Positions 22,753 to 34,990 of a stretch of DNA of 64,000 bases are shown here, piece by piece; the stretch's first letter is position 1; each line of letters opens with the position of its first letter. The position numbers and the translations under genes were made by a program. Source of the DNA: Megascapheus bottae (taxonomy: Eukaryota > Chordata > Mammalia > Rodentia > Geomyidae); NCBI GenBank assembly GCA_024803745.1, contig JANJXV010000002.1, forward strand, positions 39,763,757 to 39,827,756, written 5' to 3'. The notes under the pieces are model-generated. The model searched no databases. It saw nothing but the letters and a program-made list of their open reading frames with translations, and was not told the origin of the DNA.

Positions 22753-22946
22753 TTTTTTCCCCAGTGCTGGGGATTAAACTCAGGGCCTGGACACTTTCCT
22801 TGGGTTTTCTCAAGGCTAGTGCTCCACCTCTTGAGCCACAGCATCATTTCCAGCTTTCTACTGTATCTGTGGTATCAAGAAAGTGACCCCCGGGCTTCTA
22901 CATGCCAGGCAAGCACTCTACCACTAAGCCATACTCCAAACCCCTT
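22753..22946 (-). mobile_element. IDL-Geo dimeric SINE
   Basis: The reversed Geo arm (TCTCAAGGCTAGTGCTCC) is followed by the reversed linker and the ID head (GGCAAGCACTCTACCACTA). Moderately diverged. A 125-codon plus-strand frame across it is a SINE translation. Confidence 0.88.
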
Positions 22947-23797
22947 GTTCTATATTTTCTCCACACAGAAACAAAATTTAAATGATCAATAAAGTGTCAG
23001 TCTGGCCTATGAATGACTCTCGCCCAATCATCCTCCTTTTTCCCAAACTTTTTTCTAAGTACTCTTTTCAGTTGTTTTCAAAACAGTAACCTCTTCATAA
23101 AGTTTATGCCCTTATACTAATTCTTCCATAGTCTGTAAAATAATTCCTTTATCACCTAGCTTCTTCCCTACTCTGTACTAAAAATTACCACACATAAGAT
23201 ATCTAGAAATTGTCAGATCTTTCTCTTTTTGTTCTTTTTCATGGCTTGCTAATGTTATATTGGTTCCTGGTGCCACCAAACAAATGTCTACAAAGTTAAT
23301 GTTTTAAATCAATCATGATTTACTACTTTCACAATTCTGTGTGACACATAATTCTATGTGGTTTCAAGCGTCACAGAGGATGATATCAGAGGTGGTCGTT
23401 ATATTTAGATTTCAAAGTTCACTTCTGAACATTGGTTGTGATCTTCTGTGATTCGCCTAAGGAACTGTCTGGTTTAAAGAGCTCCAGACACTAGCTCAAG
23501 ACTATATATAGTTCAAGAGATAGTGCATCTATTTCTACATCTACTAGACCACATAACAATTCAGTTATCAGAATAAACATTGTGAGAACTACAATCAATG
23601 GGGAGAATTTTGCTGGGAAAATTTTAGAGCACATGTTAAAATACAGTGTCTAGCACTACTGTGACAAGAAGTCCAAAAAGAATACTTTGTAAAAGAAAAA
23701 AAAAACCTTGCTATAAGCCTCAATAGAGTCAAAGAGATAATACTTCCTTTTCTTTGGTTTTGCTTTGGATGGGAGTTGTTTTTAGTTTTTGGTTTGT
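22947..23797. other. Unassigned sequence
   Basis: No recognised gene or repeat. Confidence 0.4.
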
Positions 23798-23990
23798 TTC
23801 ATTGGGAGAGAGAGGGAGCAGGACTTGGGATTGGACTCAGCATATTCTATTTATTACCTCTTGAACTATAAGCAATGTCCAGTACCCTTTTGCTGTTTGG
23901 TTTCTTCCTCATGGTCTCCACTTTTGCCTGGCCTGTCTCAGAATGTTATCTACCTTTACTTCCAGAGTAGCTAAGGTTACAGTTAAGTAC
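23798..23990 (-). mobile_element. Old B1-type SINE remnant
   Basis: A weak reversed ID/B1-like pattern: GGGATTGGACTCAGC at one end, GCCTGGCCTGTCTCAGAATG in the middle, and CCAGAGTAGCTAAGGTTACA at the other. Confidence 0.5.
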
Positions 23991-24172
23991 CTCCTTACCT
24001 ACTCGATACATACATTCTTGAGAAGTATTTTTTCCTGTACCTCTCTGAAAGTATGGCTGAACTCAAGTAGAAACTGATACATTTAGTCACCACTGCAAAA
24101 ATCGTCAATTTTATTCCTTTCTTGATTATACACCCTGCTTACTCATAGCTTTGCTTTAAGAATGCTTATTTC

Positions 24173-24350
24173 AGGGCCAGGAGTTTGGCCCAGTGGTAGA
24201 GTACTTGCCTAGCTCGCACGAAGACCCAGGTTTGATCCCTCAGTACCATATACAGGAGTGTTGCTGAGGCTCAAGTGGTAGAGCTCTAGCTTTGAGAAAG
24301 TCCCAGAACAGTGCTCAGGCCCTGAGCTCATGCCCAGGACTGGCAAAAAA
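24173..24350 (+). mobile_element. IDL-Geo dimeric SINE with TSDs and a small deletion
   Basis: It is flanked by AATGCTTATTTC at 24161-24172 and 24351-24362. The linker between the ID head and Geo arm lacks about 14 bp (CATATACAGGAGTG instead of the usual A-rich link). The B-box reads GGTTTGATCCC. Confidence 0.95.
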
Positions 24351-24362
24351 AATGCTTATTTC

Positions 24363-24455
24363 CCAGTTATTCAGGATGCAAATTATTCAGGATGCAAAGA
24401 TCTCAGATCTCTGAGGCCAGGCATAGTGAGACATCCCACCCTCAACAAATGCTTC
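24363..24455 (+). mobile_element. 7SL/B1-like head fragment
   Basis: Short remnant with TTATTCAGGATGCAAAGATC and a GAGGCCAGGCATAGTGAGAC-type core. The word ATTCAGGATGCAAA is duplicated in tandem (24369-24397). Confidence 0.45.
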
Positions 24456-24779
24456 CTAAATTTATTTTTATATCAGTTAAATCGAATGGAGATCTGTACA
24501 AGTTTTTAAAAACCAAATATTCCCATAAGTGGTGTGAAGTCCCATGAAAAGCAGGTTTTTATCTTTACCATACTACTCCATGCCCTATAAACTTGAGGCA
24601 AGAATATTTCCAAACTAGATGGTTAGGAAGGACACTGAACACTTTCTATATTTCAGTGTGTCACTAGCTCTATTACTTCCAATACACTACAATTTGAATG
24701 ACAGTTTCATTCAGCCACAAGCTCTTGTCTTGGAACTGTATACTGCTGTGTTTGTAAATGCAATATATTTGATATTGTT
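24456..24779. other. Unassigned sequence
   Basis: No recognised gene or repeat. It ends at a CTAT microsatellite. Confidence 0.4.
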
Positions 24780-24812
24780 ACCTATCCATCTATCTCTATC
24801 TATCTATCTTCT
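24780..24812 (+). repeat. (CTAT)n microsatellite, short and imperfect
   Basis: About seven CTAT-type units with interruptions. Confidence 0.85.
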
Positions 24813-24944
24813 AGAATGATGCAATTATCTACATTCTTAGCTGTTTCAAAATTGTAAGTACTAGACAACCTGTCTGTCTGCAAGTCCCTAAACATTTTTA
24901 ATGATATATATTTTCCACTTAATTTAAGAGATATTGAAAACTGT

Positions 24945-25145
24945 ATACTGGAAGCTCATGTCTATAATCTAAATTTATAGGAGTCTGGGACATGTGTTTC
25001 AAAGCCAGCTTATGTAAAAACATCCATGAGATTTCTAATAAGTCCAATACCAAATTGGAGGCATGACTCAAGTAAAGTACCAGCTCATAAGCAAATAAAG
25101 ACAAGCAAGAATGTGAGGTCCTAAGATCAAACCCAGTATTAGCAC
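24945..25145 (+). mobile_element. Old 7SL-head SINE with tRNA-like tail
   Basis: A decayed head (AGCTCATGTCTATAATCTAA, TTTCAAAGCCAGCTTATG) is followed by a tail with GCATGACTCAAGTAAAGTACC and GATCAAACCCAGTATTAGC. Confidence 0.6.
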
Positions 25146-25603
25146 ATAAAAGAACTTTTGACAGTGTTTGTATCCAAAGTATAATACAAAATAAAATATG
25201 TAATGCCTATATATTTTGTTATTTTTTACAGCATTTTTCTTTATTCACAGATTGTTTCTTATGTCATATTTTATCATGATTATTAGACAAAATCTACAGC
25301 TCTCAATTTCCTTTTATGATTAATTATTTTATGAGTGGTTGAGTATGACATGGATATTTTCAATGCAGAACTATAAAAATTTAAGTAAGGGAATTCATAG
25401 TGTAAGTAACTTTGAGGCACATTTTTCCACGTGATGAGTGATTTTACGTTAAGAGTCAAACTTATTTATACTTCTGTTCATTTAAATTTTTAGCCTCTTT
25501 CTCTATTGAATTTGTTCTGGTATTTCCTCTATTAATTATTTATACTTCATGTCTTACTCAGCCGTAGTCTCAATCCCACTATCTTATTTTTTTCTTCTAG
25601 GTT
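25146..25603. other. Unassigned AT-rich sequence
   Basis: No recognised gene or repeat. Confidence 0.4.
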
Positions 25604-25613
25604 CTCTGAATTA

Positions 25614-25614
25614 C

Positions 25615-25645
<31 letters not shown>

Positions 25646-25869
25646 TTAGGTTGGCTATGGGGCTTGTACTCTGTCTGAGTGGTGTCCCTGAACTCTTCAG
25701 TTCAAAGATAGCACTCGATCCCTTTGAGCCACAGTGCCACTTCTGGTTTTCTGGTGGTTAACTGGAGATAAGAGTCTTACTTTTGTGTCCAGACTGGTAT
25801 TGAACCATTATCTCAGATCTCAGCATCCTGAGTAGCTAGGATTACAGGCATGAACCACTGGTGCCCTGG
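25614..25869 (-). mobile_element. 7SL/B1-head plus Geo-arm SINE with (TTA)n tail
   Basis: It is flanked by CTCTGAATTA at 25604-25613 and 25870-25879. The 3' tail (plus-strand 25614-25647) is a run of about 11 TTA units instead of plain T, so the microsatellite sits where the A-rich tail should be. The Geo arm, linker and 7SL core are all well preserved. Confidence 0.93.
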
Positions 25870-25879
25870 CTCTGAATTA

Positions 25880-26204
25880 GTTTTTTTTTTTAGATGTTTT
25901 CATGTATAGTTTGTCTGATTTTCTTTTTCTAATTGTGTCTGTTTCAGTGAGTAGTTCTGCTACTGTTGAATTTTGTGTTGTTGTTGTTGACCTTGCTGTT
26001 TTCCTTGACTTCAGAAGTCCATTTTTGTTTTGTCTAAGCCTAAATTCTTTCTGAGTTCATGTCTGTGAGTAATATTAGGAACAAGACTTGAATTTTTTAT
26101 TGTACTAAATCACCCCCTCAGTCTAATATCATGTTTTTTCTCAAAGTTATTCTCTTCATCTACCCCAGATGTTTTTTTTTTTATCATTTTTTGTGGTACT
26201 GTAA
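25880..26204. other. Unassigned T-rich sequence
   Basis: No recognised gene or repeat. A short GTT run (25977-25990) is present. Confidence 0.4.
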
Positions 26205-26470
26205 TTTCAATTTGGGATTTGCATGTCTAGTTAGGTGTTTATTACTTGATCCATGTCTCCAACCATTTGCCCTGGCTGGCCTACAACTGCAATATTCCTC
26301 CATGGTTGATTCACACACCTCTGGCATAGCAGGTATACACCACTATATCACCCTTTTATTCACTGAGATGAGCTTTCATGAATTTACTCTCCCAGCCAAA
26401 CCCTCACTTCAGTCCTTACAACCTCAGCCTTAACTATAGCTAGGGTCACATGCATGGGCCACTGTATCCA
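26205..26470 (-). mobile_element. Old B1-type composite SINE remnant
   Basis: Reversed B1-like texture: GCCCTGGCTGGCCTACAACTG, GGCATAGCAGGTATACACCA, and a second unit ending TAGCTAGGGTCACATGCATG. Boundaries are approximate. Confidence 0.5.
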
Positions 26471-28784
26471 GCTTACAATGATCATTACTGTGGAAGAGTC
26501 TGATTCGTTTGTTATTATCTCCAAAAATAGCCAGAGTAGTCCTTTCTAGACGAGCAATAACCAGTGAAGTAATGCTTTGGTACTCTTCATGTGTTCTTAG
26601 ATGCTTTCTAAAGGTTTTTTTCAGACCTCAAATGGAAACAGTAATTCTCAAGACAAAATTATCCTATTCTTTTTGAGTTTAACTGATGACCTCATCCAGA
26701 GTCATCCTAGACCTCTTTGTGTTGGTCCATAGTGAACCTCCAGTGCTAAGGTTTAGCTTTGAAAATTACTTTCCTTAGGTCTATTGTCCATTTTTTTTTG
26801 CATGGTATAACTCAACTTCTTCACAAGTCTGTTGTCTCCATCCCTACTGCTTCCATGTGGGGAATTAACCTGTCATTGTTTGAATCAAACTTGCTTGCTT
26901 TTATTTTTCCCACTTTTCCTCAGCTTAAGCTCAACTAATCCTTATTAGTAGAGTCTTTCTAACATGATGGTCTCCTTACATCCCACATTGTCTTTAATTA
27001 CAGTTTCACCTGGTAGGAAATATTACTCAGCCTTTCTACAGTCCTCTTTCCTTCTCTGGAAAGAGGCTCTAGAAATATCCCACTGCTATCATTCAATATT
27101 GTCCCCATGCTTGGTGTTTCTGGCATATGGATAACATCTTCCCATCTTTTTTCCATCCAAAAATTCTGAATTTACCTTCTGTTTTTGCTTTTGTTCACTT
27201 GACGGTGGTTGTTTGAGAAAGAGAACAATTTATATACGGATGCTCAAGTGGCTTCTTATCCATAATTCTTATTGACTCCATATTTTAGATGCCACCACGC
27301 AGATGTGTCCTTAAGTCTCCATCTGCTTCACATAAACAAAAAAAAAACTTATTTTCAGACTTTTTTTGTTACAGTAAGTCTTCAGGGAAATATTCTTTCT
27401 CTTTTGTGAGCATGTTTCTCCCTGTTCCCTTTTAATGTTTTTATCTCTATGCGTCTGAATGTGCAAAATTTCAATCAGTACAGGGCTTAAGAATAACAGT
27501 GTAGATGAAGTGTCATTTGTCCCCATTACTCTCCATGGAGAAGACATTCTGACAGCTTCTACATCTCACCTCTCACTCAAACACTGGATTGCTCTGTATA
27601 GAATCTCTTGCAATTTATGAGACCTAACACATATTCATCAACTCAGGGTCTGCTGTGCTAAAATTGGATCTTTTCTTGTTTAAAAATGGCATTTTATCTG
27701 AGTAAGATAGAGTAAGATATAGTTTGTCTATTGCTCAGCCATATAAACTTCCCAAGACTTTCCAGGCATACAGATTCTCATCACTCTTCTGTCTGGGGGG
27801 CTGCTTCTGAAGATTCTCTTTTTAAATATGCTATTGAAAATGCAAGTGCGAAAAAGGGTCTCTTGTCTCATCATCTTCTTTAGACTCCTGGTTAAGTTGC
27901 CTGACTCACTATATTCAGAGGATCTGCCAATGATAATAGACCAGAAATCTTGGTTCTAATAAAAGTTATAATCCAGTCAATTAAATACTTCATTGGGTTT
28001 GTTGAGTTGTTCCTCTATGATTTGGGGGATATATTTTTTTAATAAGCATCGGTAATGAATTAGTATATTTCTTTCTCTATTTTCTTTTTAGATGTTTCTA
28101 TTTCTTTACTATACTATTATCGTTTCATTTTATTTAAGTGAAAACCAGTCCTAATTTTACCAGTCACCTCTAGTCTGCTTCATGCAAGCCAAACTTTTCC
28201 AACTTATTATTTCTTTGGTATTTCACAGTTAGTTGCTCAATTTAATCATTCTCTCAGTCACCTAAAATGTTAGCTGAGTATCAATGACACATGCACAGCA
28301 TGCTACATTCTGTGCATAGTGGGACAATTTTTCCTTGTGAATTCCCTGATTAAACTAAGTGTACTAAGGAGAATGGAATTGCATATGAAAATGTGACATG
28401 CATTTTCTCTGATTTAGTTTGTTCTGTGAAGTGTTCAGAGGTAAAAGTGAAGACATTTCCAAGTAAGAGTCAGAAAAGAGAGGCAAAGCGTAAGTGTTAT
28501 TTAACCAAACACACTGAGGATAGCTGTGTTAAAAAGGCATGTTAAACTTTGAAGTAGTAGAGATTAAAATCCTTGATATATTAGAAGGATTTTAATTTGG
28601 TCCAGACAAATTAAATAATGTGAGAAATACCCAGCTACTACTCAAGTAGGAAAGAAGTAGCAGAGAGTGAATATTCCAAAGGAGCAGAGTGGAATGAGAT
28701 CAAGAGGAAAGACATGGATAAATGAAGAGGAGAAGTGGAAAATGCAATCAGTAATGCAATGTATATCCTACAAAATTAAGGATG
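26471..28784. other. Long unassigned stretch
   Basis: About 2.3 kb, T-rich on the plus strand. It may hide very old repeats, but I see no motif I can name. The minus frame at 27311-27547 has no domain. Confidence 0.4.
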
Positions 28785-28925
28785 GTGAGGGAATGAGTTG
28801 GTAGGGGAGGGATGGGTGAGAATGTTGAAGAGATGACACTAAAGAAGACATATTGTGTTCATAACCTGCTTTGTTAAATGGCAACTCCTTTGTACAACTA
28901 TTTAAAAATTAAGAAATAAATTTTT
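28785..28925 (+). mobile_element. Older L1-type 3' end
   Basis: A G-rich block (GGTAGGGGAGGGATGGGTG) is followed by GGCAACTCCTTTGTACAAC and an A-rich end. The reverse complement of the TTGTACAAAGGAGTT word also occurs at 46709-46725, in a minus-strand copy of the same type. Confidence 0.55.
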
Positions 28926-29211
28926 CAAATGAAAATGTGAAAATGCTAAACCTGTCCAACAGAGAATGGTTATGGTCCATGAATAGTTTTATTACATATT
29001 CTTTACACACCAGAAATTAAACAGTTTATAATTTCTATCATAATTATAATTTAGTAAAGCATTGCCACATAATTCTACTTAAGAAATACTTCCAATCATT
29101 TATAACTTTAAAATTATTTATTTAAATGTACCCCTGAATAACCAATTGGTTATTTTTTATTTAAATAACTAAAATTCTTCCTCTTATCTTATTCTCAAAA
29201 AATCTAGACTG

Positions 29212-29402
29212 GGAGCAGCAGTTTGGCCTAGTAATAGAGTGCTTGCCTAGCATGTATAAAGACCTGGGTTCAATTCCTCAGTACCACATATATAGAAAAA
29301 TCTGGATGTGGTGCTGTTGCTGAAGTAACAGAGCACTAGCCATGAGAAAGCCCAAGGACAGTGTTCTGGCCCTCAGTTCAAGTCCCAGGAATAGCAAAAT
29401 AA
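29212..29402 (+). mobile_element. IDL-Geo dimeric SINE
   Basis: Complete but diverged dimer with B-box GGTTCAATTCC. The short flanking word CTAGACT occurs on both sides (29205-29211 and 29404-29411 region), consistent with a small TSD. Confidence 0.9.
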
Positions 29403-30404
29403 AACTAGACTACCATAGCATAAAAGGTTTTGCTCTGTGAAATGATTCACAAATATCTAAATCAAATACATATATGTAGATCCATAATAAAAACAGAATC
29501 ATGATTTTTGCCTACAGTAAGAAACAATGTGATCCATTGATTGAAGTGGCAAAGGACACAAAGATAGCAGGTAGCATATCACTGAGAAAATTAAGTTTGT
29601 GCATGGAGTGGGAGACATATAGTATTGGGCATACCTAGAACCTGGAATGTAGATTCCACTGCTGAAATATCAGGCAAGCAAATGCCAGGATAATGCAACA
29701 CACACATGTCTGTTCACAAGGCCGAGAGGTACAATTTAGCAACATGGAGTAGACTGAAAAGCAAAGCACTTGGGCTCAGATTTCAAGGAATTACAAAGAG
29801 TAAGATCTATCATGGTCCTCTGCAAATGTCCATGAGTAGGAAAGATGGGGAAACTGGAAAACCTAAGTCAACTGTTTACACACACCAAATTTCTTGGTCT
29901 CCTATTCAAAGGGAATTTCTAACTCTGTATTTTTAAAGTCTAAAGATAATAAATAGTGACAAGCAGAATCAAAGCATTCCTAAATTATGTGGGAGACAAT
30001 TTTATAACTCACAAAGCAAAGCTCTTGAAAAGAGAGACTACATAAGATGAATTCTCTGTTAGGTGAAATAATATTAGTGGTAATGTCTATAGACTGCCAT
30101 CCTTGAGAGTGACTTTATGCAACATTTTCATATCATACTTTGCTGAGTGCCTGTGATGAAATACATACAATCCCAAGTACTTGGCCTTTTCTGGTGATCA
30201 TGACAGCCAAATATCATTTCCAAGTGGAACTTACTGTTAACATGGGATAGGAAGAAAAACATAAATTACAAGAACATAGAAACAAACACAGAAAGAACAT
30301 AAGTTACATCTCAGTTAAATTATAGCAGTGGGATGAAAATTTGGGAGGGGGTGTGATAGTCTTAACTTGACCAGAATTAATAAAGATTATTAAATCAATT
30401 TTAT
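29403..30404. other. Unassigned sequence
   Basis: About 1 kb with no recognised gene or repeat. A 76-codon plus frame at 29706-29936 has no domain. Confidence 0.4.
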
Positions 30405-30552
30405 TAATTCAAGGCTCAAAGCCAGTCTAGGCACAAAAGAACTTGAGACTCTTATCTCCAATTAACCTCTAGAAAATGGGAAGTGGGCCTTAGGTCAAGC
30501 TTAGGGACAATGCTCAAGTCCAGAGTTCAAGCCCCATGACTCACACACAAAA
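30405..30552 (+). mobile_element. 5'-truncated 7SL/Geo SINE
   Basis: The head core is lost. What remains starts at GGCTCAAAGCCAGTCTAGGC and continues through GAGACTCTTATCTCCAATTA into a shortened Geo arm (AGAGTTCAAGCCCC). Confidence 0.8.
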
Positions 30553-31394
30553 AACTGTATTTTAGAAAATATTTAAAAGAGGTGAGGTAGGTATCTAAGA
30601 GGTTATTGGTAGAAAATTAGTATCAGTGGAGCCAAAGGTAATATGGTGTCATGCTTGAGAAACAAGAAGAAAGGAAACGTTAAAATAGAAAAGCAGAATA
30701 ATAGATGAGAACAAAAACAAAGGCCATTAAGCTTTAGTTCATTTAGGGTCTTGTGGGCCATTGAGAAAATTTTAGCTTTTTGTCATTGAAAATAGAGAGT
30801 AATTAAGTTGGATCCCAGGAATGAATGAGCCATCATTGTATTTATAACAAGGGAACTGAAAAGACAAATTTGAAAGCAAGAATTATCAGAAGCAAATTAG
30901 TGCACCCTTAGATGGAAGAATTGCAGTTCCACAAAGAATAATTGCAAAATTTTAGTTGGATTATAACCATATCTGTGTATGTGCACACACATGCATACAT
31001 GTGTGTATGTATGTGTGTGTGCACATGAACATGTGTGCATGTATGAGAAAGAAAAAAACAGTAAAGATGTCTAGGAGGCAATTGCTAGTAAGACCTAAAA
31101 AGAGTGTAAATATTATTTACAGTGATATGATTATTTCTGTAATAGTAAATCAAGAGAAAATTAAAGAATTGGAGAAGAAACAAGTGTGGACTACTCTTTC
31201 AATCATTGGAACTATGATGAAAGGAGATGAACGTGTCCAAAATATATGCAGACATGTATGGAAATATCACAGTGAAACCCTCTTAGATTACAAATGCATA
31301 TCATTTAAAAAGCAAACCTTTTGGACACAAAGAAAAGCAATAAAATGAATGGAGCCTGTCAGAGTAGTTGAAGCTACCTCTGCATTAATACTAA
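30553..31394. other. Unassigned sequence with an imperfect TG-rich tract
   Basis: TG/CA-rich alternation at about 30972-31046 includes ATG and GCACAC words. A 130-codon plus frame (30956-31348) starts inside that tract and has no domain. Confidence 0.45.
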
Positions 31395-31475
31395 ATAATT
31401 AAGACTACTGGTGTGACTAAAGTGGTAGAGTGACTACCTAGCAATCATGAGAACTTAAGTTTAAGCTTTAGCACC
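31395..31475 (+). mobile_element. ID-like tRNA-derived SINE remnant
   Basis: A-box-like AGTGGTAGAGTGACTACC, the anticodon-arm-like CTAGCAATCATGAG, then a decayed B-box. No Geo arm follows. Confidence 0.6.
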
Positions 31476-31953
31476 CTCTCCTTACAAATAGTTACATTTT
31501 GAATCCACCAAGATTCATTCATGAAATCAATACCATGAGGAGTATTACTGAGTGAGTGATTTTGGGAAAAAAAAGACTTTAAACACGTATTGGAGAGTTT
31601 GAAAGTGTAAATATTCAAAAGAAATAATGTCACTTAAAAATAATCAAATTACCAACCAACATCCCTGAAGCAGTGGGTGGCTGATTAATTTTAAAAAAAA
31701 AAAAGGAATCTAGAATTCCAGGCATATCCAACTGTCAAATTAGAATCCAAACGCAGACACAGTGAGAACTATGGACTCTTGAAGTCCTGTATTTGTTGTT
31801 GAGTTTGGGGTTATTGTCAGCAGGGCTGGGAGCCAGTAAAAGATGCAGTAAGTAAGCCAGAGTGGACAAATCACTATAAGCGCAAAGAAAATGTTGAACC
31901 TGTGATAACTATATATCCGTATACCAATGCATCATGTCTCCCAAATCTCAAGC
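31476..31953. other. Unassigned sequence
   Basis: No recognised gene or repeat apart from an A12 run near 31692. Confidence 0.4.
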
Positions 31954-31965
31954 AATGTTCTCTTT

Positions 31966-32300
31966 CTCTCTGTGTCTCTGTCTCTCTCTCTCTATCTCTG
32001 TGTCTCTGTCTCTGTGTTGTGCATCTCTCCCTCTCTCTCTCTCTTTCTCTCTCTCTCTTTTCCTCCCTCCCTCCTTCCCTGCCTCCCTCCTTCCCTCCTT
32101 CCTTCCCCTCCCCTCTTATCCTGGAGATTGAACTCAGGGCCTGGGCACTGTCCTTAGACACATTTTGCTCAAGACTAGTACTCTACCACTGGAGCCACAG
32201 CACGACTTCCATTTTTTTCTATGTGGTACCAAGGAATTGAATCGAGGGCTTTGGGTATGCGAGGAGAGCACTCTACCACTAGACTATGCTCCTGGCCTGT
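31966..32300 (-). mobile_element. IDL-Geo SINE with a 150-bp pyrimidine-rich tail tract
   Basis: The body is at about 32117-32300 (reversed Geo arm, linker, ID head). Between the body and the 5' TSD copy lies about 150 bp of CT-rich sequence (31966-32116; CTCTGT, CTCT, then CCCTCCTT units). AATGTTCTCTTT flanks the whole at 31954-31965 and 32301-32312, so the tract is part of the insertion and corresponds to the element's A-rich tail on the minus strand. Several frames of 65-112 codons across it are low-complexity artefacts. Confidence 0.9.
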
Positions 32301-32312
32301 AATGTTCTCTTT

Positions 32313-34352
32313 TTGCCAACTGGAACCATATAGAGAAAAAGGTTCTGGAAAACATTCCTAGCTTTGCTTAATAGATTCAGTGCAAAACCATATATATGCT
32401 GCTGCTATAAGACCGACAGAAAACTTGATGTAGCTAACAGATTAAGCTTGCACCCACAGCTTTGGTAAAGAAGATGACATCGGAGATGGTGCACAAGTGT
32501 AGTGATTACATTCAGAAGACAAAATAAGTGTTCAAATTTAGTAAAGCCTAATTCCAGGAAGTGACAATCATCTGTCTTGAGTGCACTGATAAAAAGCATT
32601 AAGATAAAATATCAGAAATGTCCAAACTTTTCGTATATTTTAGGATATTACAACCATTTAGGAAATGGAAATCTCCTAAGATGAGTCACTAAGTCAAGAA
32701 ATGCTGTGGTAGCTCCATTACTTAGAATACATTAAATTATAGTACATGAAAACTAACTGATTGAAGGAACTTCCACAAGATAGAATATGTTACTTAAAAC
32801 AAAAGATAGGTCCAGAAAAGAAAAAGCCTCAATTTGGAACTCAATCCAGACAGCCACATTCTCATCAAAATTCCCAAAGTCTGTGTTGTTTTGAGGAAGA
32901 TGAAAACACTAATGAAATATGTTTATTATACTGTATTGAATCCGATTGACCCGACATTGTAAAAAAATCATATCTATTCATATTGTGGGATTTTTTTAAA
33001 ACTCTTTATGAGGAAAATGAGAAATTGTATTTCTTCAAACAACTTTTTCTGTGAACAAATTCCAAGCATCCTAAGACACTTGATATGGAAGCAACAGTAA
33101 AAAAATGAATAAAAAGTAACCCACATTCAGAGAACACAGTGAGACTGCATTTTACTAGTTTTCACTAATCACATTTCTCACTAAATCTTTTATTAGGTCT
33201 ACTAACAAGTACCAAATGATCAACTTGAGTTTCACCTTCACTGCCTTCTTGAAGTGCGTTTTTCCTCCAGACACTCTAATGAGCAGTGAAATAGTGCAAA
33301 GGTAGACATCAAGGAGAGGGGGGAAGGTAATGGACTGTATAACCTGAAAAGTATAGAATACGTTCCTGGGTAATTGAGTGTTGGTGAGACTTGGCAAAAA
33401 AGAAAGTCACTGACTATAATTCATTCAGATCTGAAAGAAACTTCTCCCAATATCAAAGCATAATGAAGAATTGAATGCAAAATGCATTGCCAATTTATGA
33501 TTATAGCATTCAGTGATCCATCCAAGGACTAATGCTGTACAATCATGAATATTACAGAAGGACGTATAATGGATACAAATAACTCTCCACTCTTCTAAAG
33601 GCAGGTATACAGCAGGCAAGCAATTACAGCCAGATATTAGGGATTGGCACCAAAAATCGCTTGCATTAAAAATATAATAAAGGGTGAATTGATTCTGTTG
33701 AATCTATCTTACTAAGGAGAAACTGTGTTGGGGAAGTAAAACATTATATTTCAGTAGTAAAAATGGAATATACTTATATAACTTTCATAGAATATTGAAA
33801 AGTTCACAGAGGGGAAAATGTATTTGAAAAACTCCTATACTAGTCCTCCTATACAAATACCAGGATAGCTTAAATGTCCAAAGGTTATTGCATGGACTGA
33901 AACCCATATCTAAAGCCACTCAAACTCATATCTAAAGCCACCATTTACCTTTTTTTCCTTTGGCAAGTACTATATGCCATGCATTCTGCTAGCTATGTAG
34001 TATTAAAGGAACAAGCTGTCTTCTCTCAAGCCCCTGACATTATAGAATAATAGAAACATGAGCAGAGAGAGACATACATAGATATAAAATAAAAGTGATA
34101 ATAAATCCTATAGTGTAGCCTTTAATGTTCATTTTCTTCAGTTGTACTTTCTAAACAAATATTTCTCTTTTCCATAGATTGACAGAGGTATAAATTATAA
34201 TAATTCATACATTACAAAGATTGCTGACTGTGTTATAAACCCTCAAGAGATTATTGGGCAGGGCCTAAAGCCTTCTTTTACTATATTCCAAAAAAAAGAC
34301 TGTATGCCAAATAGAGACAACATTGAAAACATACATATACCTGTCTCCTGCC
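32313..34352. other. Long unassigned stretch
   Basis: About 2 kb with no recognised gene or repeat. Frames at 32405-32599, 33155-33397 and 33425-33619 (all -) are short and without domains. Confidence 0.4.
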
Positions 34353-34364
34353 ATACTCACTCTT

Positions 34365-34586
34365 TTTTTTGTGGGTCATGGGGCTTGAAGTCTGGGCCTG
34401 GACATTGTCCCTGAGCTCTTCAGCATAAGACTACTGCCTGACCCTTGAGCCAAACCTCACTTCCCATTTTCTAGAGGTTAATTAGAAATAAGGTTCTTTT
34501 GTGCCAGTGTTGGCTTTGAACCTTGATCCTCAGATCTCAACCTCCTGAGTAGCTAGAATTACAGGTGTGGGCCACCAGGCCGGATA
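34365..34586 (-). mobile_element. 7SL/B1-head plus Geo-arm SINE with TSDs
   Basis: Flanked by ATACTCACTCTT at 34353-34364 and 34587-34598, with a T tail at the low-coordinate end. The reversed Geo arm, linker and 7SL core (GAGTAGCTAGAATTACAGG) are all present. Confidence 0.94.
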
Positions 34587-34598
34587 ATACTCACTCTT

Positions 34599-34990
34599 GA
34601 AACTACTTTGCAAGTCATTGAAAATAGCCCTGTGGAATATGCTGGTTTCATCACAAAGTCATTACTGCAGGATGCCCTGTTTTCATCTCACTTCTCTCAC
34701 TCAACTCTGTTCTTGCTTACTTTAGTCTATGGTTTTGGTGTCTTTTGAGGGAGGTCTGATGTGTGTTTTTATATGTAGAATTAAAGAAACAAGATGACAA
34801 TCCACATTAACATTCATGTATACTAGGAAATCTCCCTTAAGGAATAACATTGAGTACAGAAATTCATTTTGTATTAAAAATAGACAGGAAACTATTCCAT
34901 ATCTTTACCTAATTCACTTGAGAAAATCATGCACTTTCTAAACAGGGAGGATGAGGGGAATGTAATCTTTAAAAAATTCTCTAAGTAGCT
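34599..34990. other. Unassigned sequence
   Basis: No recognised gene or repeat. Confidence 0.4.

Noticed and set aside
30956..31348. 130-codon plus frame
   Set aside because: It starts in a TG-rich tract and has no recognisable domain.
31874..32240. Several low-complexity frames on both strands
   Set aside because: They translate a CT-rich SINE tail and the SINE itself.
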